Shown in pieces: positions 26,082-35,581 of a DNA stretch of 64,000 nucleotides. Both the position numbers and the translations under genes were made by a program. The stretch is taken from positions 17,745 through 81,744 of the forward strand of contig NZ_JAPVBI010000003.1 of the NCBI RefSeq assembly GCF_026967925.1, read 5' to 3'. The notes under the pieces are model-generated. The model did not search any database. It worked only from the letters and a program-made list of their open reading frames with translations, and had not been told where the DNA came from. The DNA comes from Modestobacter sp. VKM Ac-2985. Lineage in GTDB: Bacteria > Actinomycetota > Actinomycetes > Mycobacteriales > Geodermatophilaceae. The stretch's first letter is position 1, and each line of letters starts with the position of its first letter.

Positions 26082-27650
26082 ATGCGCATCATCTACATCG
26101 ACGTCGACACGCTGCGTGCCGACCACACCACCCCGTACGGGTACGCCCGGCCCACCACGCCCAACCTGCAGGCGCTGGCCGACCGCGGGGTCACCTTCGA
26201 CCGCTACTACTGCTCGGACTCCCCGTGCCTGCCCTCGCGGACGGCGTTGACCAGCGGCGCGTTCGGGATCAGCAACGGGGTGATCGGGCACTTCGGCGAG
26301 GCGGCCCGGTACCGGCTGGACTCCGGTCACCGGCCGCACCCGGAGCGCCCGCTGCTGGGGCAGCGGCTGGGTGACCACGGCTGGTACACCGCGGCGGTCT
26401 CGATGTTCGCCGAGCGGCACCGGGCCTACCACTTCCTCGGCAACTTCCGGGAGTCGATCCGGGCGACCAACGAGATCAACGACGAGGACGGCAGCGCGAT
26501 CAACCGGGTGGGCCTGGACTGGATCCGCCGGCACGCCGACTCCGACGACTGGTACCTGCACCTGACCTACTGGGAGCCGCACACCCCGTACCTCACCGAG
26601 CCCGGCTGGACGGAGAAGGCCGCCGCCTCGGGCCCGCCGCCGGCCTGGCCGGACCAGGCGGCCATCGACGGGCACCAGGAGGTCTACGGGCCACGCAGCG
26701 CGCAGGACCTGCACTACAGCGTCGTCCCGCAGTCCTCGCCCACCCCGCACAACGCGCCGGACCAGATCCGCACCCGGGCGGACTTCGAGCACCTGATCAA
26801 CGGCTTCGACGGCACGATCATGTACTGGGACCAGCTGTTCGGTGAGCTGCTGGCGACGCTGGACGAGCTCGGCATCGCCGAGGAGACCGCGATCATCGTC
26901 AGCGCCGACCACGGGGAGTCCTTCGGCGAGAACGGGTCCTACGGCGAGCACGGACACGCCAACGAGGCGGTGCTGCGGCTCCCGCTGGTCGTGTACTGGC
27001 CCGGCGTCACCGACGACCTGCCCGAGTCGGCCCGGCACTGCGACAGCCTGCTGTACAACATCGACCTGGCGCCGACCCTGTGCGACCTGCTGGGCGTCCC
27101 GATCCCGTCGGGGTGGCAGGGTGCGTCCTTCGCCGACGCCGTCCGTGGCGAGGAGATCGGCTCGCGCGACTACCTGGTGCTCAGCCAGGGCGCGCACACC
27201 TACCAGCGGGCGGTGCGCACCCGCGACCACATGTACATCCGCACCTACCACCCCGGCTGCATGAAGGTCGAGTGGGAACAGCTCTACGACGTCTCCGCCG
27301 ACCCGCACCTGACCCGCGACCTGCTCCACGAGCAGCCCGAGCTGGCCGGCACCATGCGCACCCACCTGGCCGAGTGGTGGCACACCTACGCCGGGCGCCC
27401 CGGGGCGCTGCCCGACCCGATGCAGACCACGCTGCAGGTGGGGCCGACCTACTACAACGACCCGGTCATGTACGCCGAGCACCTGCGTGCGACCGGCCGT
27501 GCGCACCTGGCCGAGGACCTGGAGCGGCAGCTGTCCACGGCCGTCGGCGCCACCCCGGTCTCCTGGCACGCCTCCGAGCAGTCCTGGACGCCGGAGCGGC
27601 GCACCCGGATGGCGGCGCTGTTCGCCCAGCGCGACGACGAGCTCGACTGA
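26082..27650 (+). CDS. Type I sulfatase 2
   Basis: A 522-residue sulfatase with the modification motif Cys49-Leu-Pro-Ser-Arg53 (DSPCLPSRTALTSG). The N-terminal IIYIDVDTLRADH provides the first metal aspartates, and IVSADHGESFGENGSYGEHGH near residue 270-290 the second set (quoted as two landmarks: SADHGESFG and YGEHGH). No signal peptide is present. AGGAG lies just upstream of ATG 26082. It differs strongly from sulfatase 1, so the two probably cut different ester positions or linkages of one substrate. Confidence 0.9.
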   Translation: MRIIYIDVDTLRADHTTPYGYARPTTPNLQALADRGVTFDRYYCSDSPCLPSRTALTSGAFGISNGVIGHFGEAARYRLDSGHRPHPERPLLGQRLGDHGWYTAAVSMFAERHRAYHFLGNFRESIRATNEINDEDGSAINRVGLDWIRRHADSDDWYLHLTYWEPHTPYLTEPGWTEKAAASGPPPAWPDQAAIDGHQEVYGPRSAQDLHYSVVPQSSPTPHNAPDQIRTRADFEHLINGFDGTIMYWDQLFGELLATLDELGIAEETAIIVSADHGESFGENGSYGEHGHANEAVLRLPLVVYWPGVTDDLPESARHCDSLLYNIDLAPTLCDLLGVPIPSGWQGASFADAVRGEEIGSRDYLVLSQGAHTYQRAVRTRDHMYIRTYHPGCMKVEWEQLYDVSADPHLTRDLLHEQPELAGTMRTHLAEWWHTYAGRPGALPDPMQTTLQVGPTYYNDPVMYAEHLRATGRAHLAEDLERQLSTAVGATPVSWHASEQSWTPERRTRMAALFAQRDDELD

Positions 27651-27703
27651 GTCGCCGAGCCCGCTCCGCGCCCCTCGCCACGACGCCAGAGAGAAGCACC
27701 CCG

Positions 27704-30169
27704 ATGCCCCGCCCTGCCCTGCCCAGCCCGGACCTGCCCCGCCCCGACCTGCACGCCCTGATCGCCCGGCTCGACCTCAAGGCCAAGGTCCGCCTGCTCA
27801 CCGGCGGGACGATGTACGGCCTGCACGCCGAGGAGGACATCGGTCTCGCCGAGATCCACCTCTCCGACGGGCCGACCGGGGTCCGGGGCCTGACGTTCAC
27901 CAGCGGCCCGCCGGTCACGCTCTTCCCGAACGCGTCCCTGCTGGCCTCGGCGTGGAGCGACGAGGTGCTGCACGAGACCGGGCGGCTGCTCGCCGAGGAG
28001 GCGCAGGCGCAGGACGTGCACGTCGTCCTCGGCCCGACGATCAACCTGCACCGGAGCCTGCTGGGCGGCCGGGTGTTCGAGGCGTTCTCCGAGGACCCCT
28101 ACCTCTCCGGACGCCTGGCCACCGCCTACGTGCGCGGCCTGCAGGAGCAGGGCATCGGCGCCTGCCTCAAGCACGTCGTCGCCAACGAGTCCGAGACCGA
28201 ACGGCACGCGGTGGACAGCGTCGTGGACGAGGCCACGCTGCGCGAGGTCTACCTGCTGCCGTTCGAGATGGCCGTCGCCGACGCACGGCCGTGGTCGGTC
28301 ATGGCCGCCTACAACCGGGTCAACGGGGTGTCCGCGACCGAGCACGACGGGCTGCTGAACGGCGTGCTGAAGGGGGAGTGGGCCTACGACGGGATGGTCG
28401 TCTCCGACTGGTTCGCCACCCGCAGCACCGCGGAGTCGGCCAACGGCGGCCTGGACCTGGTCATGCCCGGACCGGTGGGCCCGTGGGGTGACGCGCTGGT
28501 CGCGGCGGTCTCCGCCGGGGAGGTCGAGGAGCGGGTCGTCGACGACCACCTGCACCGGCTGCTGCTGCTCGCCGAGCGGGTGGGCGCCCTCGGCGCCCCC
28601 CGGCCGGCCCCCGCGGGGCTGCCCCGGCCGGACAGCCCGGTGCGCCGGGAGCAGCTGACCAAGCTGGCAGCCCAGGGCATGACGCTGGTCCGCAACGAGC
28701 GGGCCACGCTGCCGCTGGAGCGCGGGACGACCGTGGCCCTCATCGGGCGGCACGCCATCGACACCGTCTGCATGGGCGGCGGGTCGGCGCAGGTGCGGGC
28801 GGCCCACCAGGTGAGCGTCGCGACGGGGCTCACCGACCTGCTGGGGTCCTCGGTCCGGGTGGTGGACGGCGTGGAGGTGCGCAGCCGGGCGGTGGCCGCC
28901 CGGGCGGGCACCGTGCTCGACCCGGTGACCGGCGGCAGCGGCGTCCAGGTGGTGCTGCTGGGCGCCGACGGCGAGGTGATCGAGGAGCGGCACGAGCGGA
29001 CGGCCACCAGCATGATCGGCGTCGACGACGACCTGCCGGCGCCGGTGACCGAGGCCCGGTTCCGGGCGGTGGTGCCGCGGGGCGGCGACATGCAGCTCGG
29101 GGCGCTCGGGGTGGGCAGCTGGCGGTTCGCCGTGGCCGGCAGCGAGGTCGGCAGCCTCGACCTCCGCCTGACGAGCGACGACGCCGGTGAGGCGATCCTG
29201 CGCCCGCCGTCGGGCACGGTGCTCGCCGCCGTCCCCGACGGTGCGCTGGTGGAGGCCACCGTGGACCTGCGCTCGGCCAGTGGCCTGGGCCGCCCGGGCC
29301 GGATGGCGGGCGCCGGGCTCTTCGGCCTGGTCGCCGGCCCGGCCCCGCGGGACCCGGCGGCCGTGCTCGGCGAGGCGGCCGCCGCCGCGCGGGACGCCGA
29401 TGTCGCCGTCGTGGTCGTCGGGCTGACCGAGGAGGAGGAGACCGAGTCGGTCGACAAGTCGACCCTGGCGCTGCCCGGCGAGCAGGACGCCCTGGTGCGG
29501 ACCGTCGCCGCCGCGGCCCGGCGCACCGTGGTGGTGGTCAACTCCGCGACCCCGGTGCTGATGCCGTGGCTCGACGAGGTGGACGCCGTGCTCGTCGCCG
29601 GGCTGCCCGGGCAGGAGGCCGGGCACGCGGTCGCCGCGGTGCTGCTGGGGGACCGGGAGCCCGCCGGCCGGCTGGTCTCCACCTGGCCGGTCGCCGACGG
29701 CGCGGCCCCGGCCTGGTCGGTGACGCCGGTCGACGGCCGGCTGGCCTACGCCGAGGGCGCCTTCCTCGGTCACCGCGGGCACGCGGCCGGCCGGGCGCCG
29801 GCGCCGGCCTTCTGGTTCGGGCACGGCCTGGGCTTCGGCAGCTGGGACTACACCGACGCCCGCCTGGTCGCCGGGCCCGAGCGCCCCGGCGTCGCGGTCA
29901 CCGTGACCAACACCGCCCTCCGACGCAGCCGCGAGGTGGTGCAGGTGTACCTGGAGCCGGCCGATCCCGAGCAGCCCGTCCGGCTGGCCGGCTGGACGTC
30001 GGTGACCGTCGACCCGGGGGAGAGCCGGGCCGTCGAGGTGCCGACCGACCTGCGGATGTGGCGCCGCTGGGACACCGACGCAGGGAACTGGGGCCTGCTG
30101 CCACTCGAGGGCGCGCTGGTGATCGCCCGGGGCCTGGGTGACGTCCGTGCGACGCTGGAGCTGTCGTGA
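27704..30169 (+). CDS. GH3 beta-glycosidase, second copy
   Basis: An 821-residue family 3 enzyme. The catalytic nucleophile is Asp235 in MVVSDWFATR, the N-terminal barrel contains LSDGPTGVRG and GPTINLHRSLLGGR, and an Fn3-like domain ends the protein. The insert between about residues 395 and 555 is in the place of the PA14 module of the first GH3 but is much diverged. It has no signal peptide. AGAGAGAAG precedes ATG 27704. The stop overlaps the esterase start (GTGA). Two GH3 enzymes in one regulon suggest two sugar linkages or two anomeric substituents. Confidence 0.9.
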   Translation: MPRPALPSPDLPRPDLHALIARLDLKAKVRLLTGGTMYGLHAEEDIGLAEIHLSDGPTGVRGLTFTSGPPVTLFPNASLLASAWSDEVLHETGRLLAEEAQAQDVHVVLGPTINLHRSLLGGRVFEAFSEDPYLSGRLATAYVRGLQEQGIGACLKHVVANESETERHAVDSVVDEATLREVYLLPFEMAVADARPWSVMAAYNRVNGVSATEHDGLLNGVLKGEWAYDGMVVSDWFATRSTAESANGGLDLVMPGPVGPWGDALVAAVSAGEVEERVVDDHLHRLLLLAERVGALGAPRPAPAGLPRPDSPVRREQLTKLAAQGMTLVRNERATLPLERGTTVALIGRHAIDTVCMGGGSAQVRAAHQVSVATGLTDLLGSSVRVVDGVEVRSRAVAARAGTVLDPVTGGSGVQVVLLGADGEVIEERHERTATSMIGVDDDLPAPVTEARFRAVVPRGGDMQLGALGVGSWRFAVAGSEVGSLDLRLTSDDAGEAILRPPSGTVLAAVPDGALVEATVDLRSASGLGRPGRMAGAGLFGLVAGPAPRDPAAVLGEAAAAARDADVAVVVVGLTEEEETESVDKSTLALPGEQDALVRTVAAAARRTVVVVNSATPVLMPWLDEVDAVLVAGLPGQEAGHAVAAVLLGDREPAGRLVSTWPVADGAAPAWSVTPVDGRLAYAEGAFLGHRGHAAGRAPAPAFWFGHGLGFGSWDYTDARLVAGPERPGVAVTVTNTALRRSREVVQVYLEPADPEQPVRLAGWTSVTVDPGESRAVEVPTDLRMWRRWDTDAGNWGLLPLEGALVIARGLGDVRATLELS

Positions 30170-31701
30170 CCCGGTCAGCGGCACCCACGGTGCAGACCAC
30201 GTCCGGCACGGTGCGCGGCTCCTGGCGGCCCACCGGTGCGGCCTTCCTGGGCATCCCCTACGCCCAGGCCCCGGTCGGGTGGCTGCGGTTCGCCGCACCC
30301 GAGCCCGTGGTGCCGTGGGAGGGCGTCCGTGCGGCGACCGAGATCGGGCCGACGCCGCAGCGGCGACCGTTCACCGCCGTCGCGATGATCCCGGAGCGCT
30401 CCGTGCCCGGGGACGAGACGCTCAGCGTCAACGTGTTCACGCCCGCACCCGGCGATCCGGCGGCGCGGTTGCCCGTGCTGGTCTGGATCCACGGTGGGGG
30501 CTTCATCGCCGGTGTCTCGGCGAGCCCGTGGTACGACGGCGCCGCGTTCAACCGGGACGGCGTCGTCGTGGTCTCGTTGTCCTACCGGCTGGGTTTCGAC
30601 GGCTTCGGCTGGATCGAGGACGCCCCGCAGAACCGTGGCCTGCGCGACCAGATCGCGGCGCTGGAGTGGGTGCAGCGGGAGATCGCCGCCTTCGGCGGGG
30701 ACCCCGACGCCGTCACCATCGCGGGACAGTCGGCCGGCGGCACCTCGGTGATGGCGCTGCTGGCCACCCCCGGGGCACAGCACCTGTTCCGCTCGGTGAT
30801 CAGCCATTCCGCCGCGGGCCGCACCCAGGACTCGGCGTTGTCGGAGCGGATCGGGCGGCAGATCGCCGAGGCGGCCGGGGTGCCCCCGACCCGCGCCGGG
30901 TGGTCGAGGCTGAGCGAGGACGAGGTGCTCGACGTCCAGGCGCCGTTCGGGTTCCCCCCGCTGACCGGCCCCGTGGACGCGGTGGCGGTGACGCGGAAGA
31001 GCCTGTTCCCGGTCGATGACGGGCTCGCCTTCGGGCCGGTGGTCGACGGGGAGCTGATGCCGGACCCGGTCGACGCAGCGCTGGCGCGGGGGGTCGGCGG
31101 GGGCAAGCCGTTGCTGGCCGGCACCACCGCGCACGAGTTCACGATGAGCCTGATGCGGGTGCGCGATCCACTGGCCGGCCTCGACGCGCGAGAGGTGCTC
31201 GTGCAGGCCGGTCTGCCACCAGAGGCGGCCGCAGAGCTCCTCGGCGACCACCCGGAGCTGGTCGGACCGGCACAACAGCTCGGGCAGCTGCGGACCGAGG
31301 CGACGTTCCGGCTGCCCCTGCTGCGGTGGGCCGACACCCGCGCGGCCCGGGGGAGCGCGGCGGACCGCACCTGGTTGTACGACTTCCGCTTCCGCGGGAC
31401 CACCGCGGGACTGGCCGTCCACTGCGCCGAGCTGCCCTTCGCCTGGGACCTGCTCGACGCCCCTGGCGTGCCGGCGGCCCTCGGGGAGACGCCGCCGCAG
31501 CTACTGGCCGACGCCATGCACACCGCCTGGGTCCGGTTCATCCGGGACGGCGACCCCGGCTGGCCCCGGTGGGCCGACCGGCAGGGCGGCATGGCCTTCG
31601 ACCAGCACAGCAGCACCGCCCCGTTGTACGAGGTCGAGCGACGCCTGCAGCGGGCGCTCGACTCCGTCCGGCCGCAGCACGGCGCGACCGCGACGACGTG
31701 A
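30166..31701 (+). CDS. Type B carboxylesterase
   Basis: A 511-residue alpha/beta hydrolase of the carboxylesterase family. The oxyanion-hole motif WIHGGGF is near residue 108, the nucleophile Ser189 lies in IAGQSAGG, and a catalytic His is likely in VHCAELPFAW near residue 420. FLGIPYAQAPVGWLRF near residue 25 is the family opening. No signal peptide. Coupled by overlap to the GH3 gene, it probably removes acyl esters (for example acetyl or cinnamoyl type) from the imported substrate or its aglycone; this is inference from context. Confidence 0.9.
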   Translation: MTRSAAPTVQTTSGTVRGSWRPTGAAFLGIPYAQAPVGWLRFAAPEPVVPWEGVRAATEIGPTPQRRPFTAVAMIPERSVPGDETLSVNVFTPAPGDPAARLPVLVWIHGGGFIAGVSASPWYDGAAFNRDGVVVVSLSYRLGFDGFGWIEDAPQNRGLRDQIAALEWVQREIAAFGGDPDAVTIAGQSAGGTSVMALLATPGAQHLFRSVISHSAAGRTQDSALSERIGRQIAEAAGVPPTRAGWSRLSEDEVLDVQAPFGFPPLTGPVDAVAVTRKSLFPVDDGLAFGPVVDGELMPDPVDAALARGVGGGKPLLAGTTAHEFTMSLMRVRDPLAGLDAREVLVQAGLPPEAAAELLGDHPELVGPAQQLGQLRTEATFRLPLLRWADTRAARGSAADRTWLYDFRFRGTTAGLAVHCAELPFAWDLLDAPGVPAALGETPPQLLADAMHTAWVRFIRDGDPGWPRWADRQGGMAFDQHSSTAPLYEVERRLQRALDSVRPQHGATATT

Positions 31702-31704
31702 CCC

Positions 31705-31743
31705 GGCGCTGACCCGCTCCCCGCGAGCGGCCCCGTCAGCGCC
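31705..31743 (+). terminator. Intra-operon hairpin before sulfatase 3
   Basis: GGCGCTGAC-CCGCTC pairs with GAGCGG-CCCC-GTCAGCGCC (a four-base bulge), giving a 15-bp interrupted stem right after the esterase stop. It may lower expression of sulfatase 3. Confidence 0.5.
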
Positions 31744-31792
31744 CGCGGCACCGCCACCCGAACGTCCCCGCCGCCGTCCCCGAGGAGGACCC

Positions 31793-33565
31793 ATGCGCGC
31801 CATCGTCCTGATGTTCGACAGCCTCAACCGGCACATGCTGCCGCCCTACGGGGACACGTTCGTCGACGCCCCCAACTTCGCCCGGCTGGCGGAGAAGACG
31901 GTCACCTTCGACGACTTCTACGCGGGGTCCATGCCCTGCCTGCCGGCTCGCCGGGAGATGCACACCGGCCGGTACAACTTCCTGCACCGCAGCTGGGGCC
32001 CGATCGAGCCCTTCGACGACTCGATGCCGGAGCTGCTGAAGCAGGCCGGGGTGCACACCCACCTGGCCACCGACCACCAGCACTACTTCGAGGACGGCGG
32101 CGGGGACTACCACACCCGCTACTCCACCTGGGAGTTCTTCCGCGGCCAGGAGGGCGACCCGTGGAAGGGCGTCGTCCCGCGGCCCACCGACCCGCAGGTG
32201 AGCTACCCCGGGCCGCCGTTCTACCAGGCGATGCGCCGGCAGGACGTGATCAACCGCAGCTACATGCCCACCGAGGCCGACCACAACCAGACCCGCACGG
32301 TCGACGCCGGGATCCACTTCCTGGAGACCAACGTCGAGGCGGACGACTGGCTGCTGCAGCTGGAGCTGTTCGACCCGCACGAGCCGTTCTTCACCCACGA
32401 GGAGCACAAGAAGCGCTACGCGCACGACTACGACGGCCCGGAGTTCGACTGGCCCGGCTACCAGAAGGTGACCGAGCCGGCCGACCAGGTCGAGCACGCC
32501 CGCTACGAGTACGCGGCGCTGGTCTCGATGTGCGACGCCTCCCTCGGGCGGCTGCTGGACTTCATGGACGGCCACGACATGTGGGCCGACACCATGCTGA
32601 TCGTCAACACCGACCACGGGTTCCTGCTCGGCGAGCGGGGCTGGTGGGCCAAGGCGGTCATGCCCTGGTTCAACGAACTGGTGCGGCTGCCCTTCTTCCT
32701 CTGGGACCCCCGGACCGGTGAGCGGGGCACCCGGTGCGGGGCGCTGGCCCAGACCATCGACCTGGCGCCGACACTGCTCCGCTTCTTCGGCCTCGAGCCG
32801 ACACCCGACATGCAGGGCCGCGACCTGGCCGATGCCCTGGCCGAGGGGCGGTTGCCGCGCGAGGGTGCGCTGTTCGGTGCGCACGGCGGCCACGTCAACG
32901 TCACCGACGGGCGGTACGTGTACATGCGGGCGCCGGCCGAGGCGGCCAACGCCCCGCTGGACGAGCACACCCTGATGCCCACCCACATGCGCAGCCGGTT
33001 CGGGGTGGAGGAGCTCGGCGGCTGGGAGCCGGCCGAGCCGTTCTCCTTCACCAAGGGCCTGCGGACCCTGCGCATCCCGGCCACCGGCGCCCGGAGCAAC
33101 CCCTGGGTGCACGGCACCCTGTTGTTCGACCTGGCGTCCGACCCCGGCCAGGAGCACCCGCTGGCCGACGACGAGGTCGAGCTGCGGATGCTCCGGCTGC
33201 TGGCCCGGCTGATGCACGACAACGACGCCCCGGCCAGCCAGTTCCAGCGGCTGGGCATCCCGTTCGACGGCGAGGCCGGGCCCGAGCACCTGCTGGTGCG
33301 CGCCCAGGCGGCGCGCGCGGAGGCCACCGCAGAGCCGCTGCCCTCGCTGGCCGAGCTGCCGGCGCTCGACCTGCTCACCGAGCCGCTGCTCCGGCTGCTG
33401 CAGGACGACCGGGCGCGGGCGGTGATCGAGCGCCATGCCCCCGAGCTGACCCAGACGGAGCTGCTCACCATCCCGCCGAACATGGGCCTGCTGGGCATGG
33501 CGCGGGCGGCGATGCTGCCCGCGGCGACGCTGCGGGCGCTGGCCCAGGACCTCGCCGCCCGCTGA
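31793..33565 (+). CDS. Type I sulfatase 3 (CxPAR variant)
   Basis: A 590-residue sulfatase whose modification motif is Cys49-Leu-Pro-Ala-Arg53 (SMPCLPARREMHTG). The usual Ser is Ala, which still fits the minimal CxPxR needed by FGE. N-terminal AIVLMFDSLNRHMLPPYG and VNTDHGFLLGERGWWAK near residue 265-280 give the metal site. There is no signal peptide. A GAGGAGG sequence precedes ATG 31793. The C-terminal 120 residues are helical with no domain I recognise. It is the last gene of the operon and its stop lies three bases from the stop of the opposite CoA-transferase gene. Confidence 0.9.
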   Translation: MRAIVLMFDSLNRHMLPPYGDTFVDAPNFARLAEKTVTFDDFYAGSMPCLPARREMHTGRYNFLHRSWGPIEPFDDSMPELLKQAGVHTHLATDHQHYFEDGGGDYHTRYSTWEFFRGQEGDPWKGVVPRPTDPQVSYPGPPFYQAMRRQDVINRSYMPTEADHNQTRTVDAGIHFLETNVEADDWLLQLELFDPHEPFFTHEEHKKRYAHDYDGPEFDWPGYQKVTEPADQVEHARYEYAALVSMCDASLGRLLDFMDGHDMWADTMLIVNTDHGFLLGERGWWAKAVMPWFNELVRLPFFLWDPRTGERGTRCGALAQTIDLAPTLLRFFGLEPTPDMQGRDLADALAEGRLPREGALFGAHGGHVNVTDGRYVYMRAPAEAANAPLDEHTLMPTHMRSRFGVEELGGWEPAEPFSFTKGLRTLRIPATGARSNPWVHGTLLFDLASDPGQEHPLADDEVELRMLRLLARLMHDNDAPASQFQRLGIPFDGEAGPEHLLVRAQAARAEATAEPLPSLAELPALDLLTEPLLRLLQDDRARAVIERHAPELTQTELLTIPPNMGLLGMARAAMLPAATLRALAQDLAAR

Positions 33566-33568
33566 CCG

Positions 33569-34738
33569 TCAGCCGGCACGCTCGTCCGGGGCGCGGTCGT
33601 CCGGGGCCTGGACGACCGTGCCGGCGGTCAGCAGCGCGTCGACGTCGCTGATGCCCCAGTCCGCCAGCGCCGCGCGGGTGTGCTCACCGGCGCGGGACGG
33701 CGGCCGGTCGAGGGTCGCCGGTGTCCGGGAGAACCGTGGTGCGGGCGCCGGCTGCACGACGCCGTCCCGCTCGAGGTAGGTCTGCCGGGCCGCCAGCTGC
33801 GGGTGGTCGCGGGCCTCGGCGAAGGAGAGCACCGGGGCCACGCAGGCGTCGCTGCCGGCGAACACCTCCACCCACTCGTCCCGGGTGCGCCGGCGGATCG
33901 CATCGGCGACGAGGCCACGCAGCACCTCGGGGTCCGCGTCGGCCCGGTCGGGCGCCCGATCGGCCAGGCCGAGCCGGTCGACCAGCTCGGCGTAGAACTG
34001 CGGCTCCAGCGCCGCGACGGCCAGGTGCCGACCGTCGGCGGTCTCGTGCACGTCGTACCAGGGGACGCCGGAGTCCAGCAGGTTCACGCCCCGGGTGTCC
34101 CGCCAGACCCCACCGGCCAGCATGCCGAGCACCATCGTCGCCAGGTGCGCGGTGCCGTCGACGATCGCGGCGTCCACCACCTGGCCCCGGCCGCTCCCGC
34201 GGGCCTCCAGCAGCGCGGCCAGCACGCCGACCACCAGGTACATCGCCCCGCCACCGAAGTCGCCGACCAGGTTCAGCGGGACCTGCGGCGGCCCGCCCGC
34301 CCGGCCGATGGCGTGCAGGACGCCGGTGACCGCGATGTAGCCGAGGTCGTGCCCGGCCGTCGCCGCCAGCGGGCCGTCCTGGCCCCACCCGGTCATCCGG
34401 CCGTAGACCAGGCGGGGGTTGCGGGCGAGGCACTCCTGCGGCCCGATGCCCAGCCGCTCGGTGACCCCGGGGCGGAAGCCCTCCAGCAGCACGTCGGCAC
34501 GCTCGGCGAGGCGGCGGACCAGCTCCGCGCCGTCGGGGTCCTTGAGGTCGACGGCCACCGACCGCCGGCCCCGGGCCAGCAGGTCGTGCCGGGCGGCCGG
34601 CGTGGGCGGCCGGGCGCCGGGGCGGTCGACCCGCAGCACGTCGGCGCCCAGGTCGGCCAGCAGCATCGCCGCGAACGGGGCCGGGCCGAGCCCGGTGAGC
34701 TCCACGACGCGCAGCCCGGCGAGGGGTCCGGTGGTCAT
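33569..34738 (-). CDS. Class III CoA-transferase (CaiB/alpha-methylacyl-CoA racemase family)
   Basis: A 389-residue CaiB/BaiF family protein. LAGLRVVELTGLGPAPFAAMLLADLGADV opens the family domain, with VDLKDPDGAEL and VLLEGFRPGVTERLG further on; the catalytic aspartate is expected in NLVGDFGGGAMYLVVG near residue 155. GGGAMYL with a preceding Asp and the absence of typical transferase features are closest to alpha-methylacyl-CoA racemases. It is convergent with the sulfatase operon and not obviously part of it. Confidence 0.85.
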   Translation of the reverse strand: MTTGPLAGLRVVELTGLGPAPFAAMLLADLGADVLRVDRPGARPPTPAARHDLLARGRRSVAVDLKDPDGAELVRRLAERADVLLEGFRPGVTERLGIGPQECLARNPRLVYGRMTGWGQDGPLAATAGHDLGYIAVTGVLHAIGRAGGPPQVPLNLVGDFGGGAMYLVVGVLAALLEARGSGRGQVVDAAIVDGTAHLATMVLGMLAGGVWRDTRGVNLLDSGVPWYDVHETADGRHLAVAALEPQFYAELVDRLGLADRAPDRADADPEVLRGLVADAIRRRTRDEWVEVFAGSDACVAPVLSFAEARDHPQLAARQTYLERDGVVQPAPAPRFSRTPATLDRPPSRAGEHTRAALADWGISDVDALLTAGTVVQAPDDRAPDERAG

Positions 34739-34869
34739 CGGAGAACCTGACGGCACCGGGACGCCCGTCGTCAAGGGCCGGTACCGGCGGTGGTGCCCCC
34801 CTGTCGTCCCGCTGGTGGTGGTGCCCCGGCGACCGGCCGGTCGCTGGGGGCACCATGGAGGTCGGGCAC

Positions 34870-34875
34870 TAGCCT
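34870..34875 (+). promoter_or_regulatory. -10 box upstream of the phosphatidyltransferase operon
   Basis: TAGCCT lies eight bases before a GTG (34884) that opens an eight-codon frame ending in ATGA with the phosphatidyltransferase start (34907). The operon may therefore start with a leaderless mini-frame. Confidence 0.45.
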
Positions 34876-34906
34876 GGCCCGCGGTGGACGGCGAGGTGGA
34901 GCTGCG

Positions 34907-35581
34907 ATGACGACGGCGGACGACCGGGCGGCCGGCATCCCGGCCGACGGTCCGGCCGATGCTGCCGCGAGGCGTCGCCGTGCGCTGCCGAACCGGGACG
35001 AGCTCGGCGACCGCGTGCTCACGCTGCCCAACCTGCTGTCCGTCGTCCGGCTGCTGGGCGTGCCGCTGTTCCTGTGGCTGCTGCTGGGCCCGCACGCCGA
35101 CGGCTGGGCGATCGTGGTGCTCGCCGTCTCCGGCGCCACCGACTGGCTCGACGGCAAGCTGGCCCGGGCGCTGGGGCAGTCCAGCCGGCTCGGCGCGCTG
35201 CTGGACCCGGCCGCCGACCGGCTGTACATCGTCGCGACGCTGATCGCCTTCGTCATCCGCGACGTGGTGCCGCTGTGGGTGGTCGTCGTGCTGCTGCTGC
35301 GCGAGGTGGTGCTGGCCGGGACCCTGCTGGTGCTCCGGCGCGCGGGCTGGCCGCCGCTGCAGGTGCACTACCTGGGCAAGGCGGCCACCTTCCTGTTGCT
35401 CTACGCATTCCCCCTCCTGCTGCTGGCCGACGGCGCGGGGCCGGTGGCAGCGGTGGTGCAGCCGGTCGCCTACGCGCTCACGATCTGGGGGGCGGCGCTC
35501 TACCTGCTCGCGGGGGTCTTCTACGTGGTCCAGGCCGTCCAGCTGCTGTCCGGGAGCCGCCGGGCCGGAGTGGAGGCGTGA
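34907..35581 (+). CDS. CDP-alcohol phosphatidyltransferase (PgsA-like)
   Basis: A 224-residue membrane enzyme with the complete family motif D-G-x2-A-R-x8-G-x3-D-x3-D in DGKLARALGQSSRLGALLD followed by PAADR. Four to six hydrophobic helices surround it. It transfers a phosphatidyl group from CDP-diacylglycerol to an alcohol such as glycerol 3-phosphate or a phosphoinositol. The gene order downstream equals that of M. tuberculosis pgsA2 (Rv1822), whose acceptor is likewise not settled. The stop overlaps the next gene (GTGA). Confidence 0.87.
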   Translation: MTTADDRAAGIPADGPADAAARRRRALPNRDELGDRVLTLPNLLSVVRLLGVPLFLWLLLGPHADGWAIVVLAVSGATDWLDGKLARALGQSSRLGALLDPAADRLYIVATLIAFVIRDVVPLWVVVVLLLREVVLAGTLLVLRRAGWPPLQVHYLGKAATFLLLYAFPLLLLADGAGPVAAVVQPVAYALTIWGAALYLLAGVFYVVQAVQLLSGSRRAGVEA

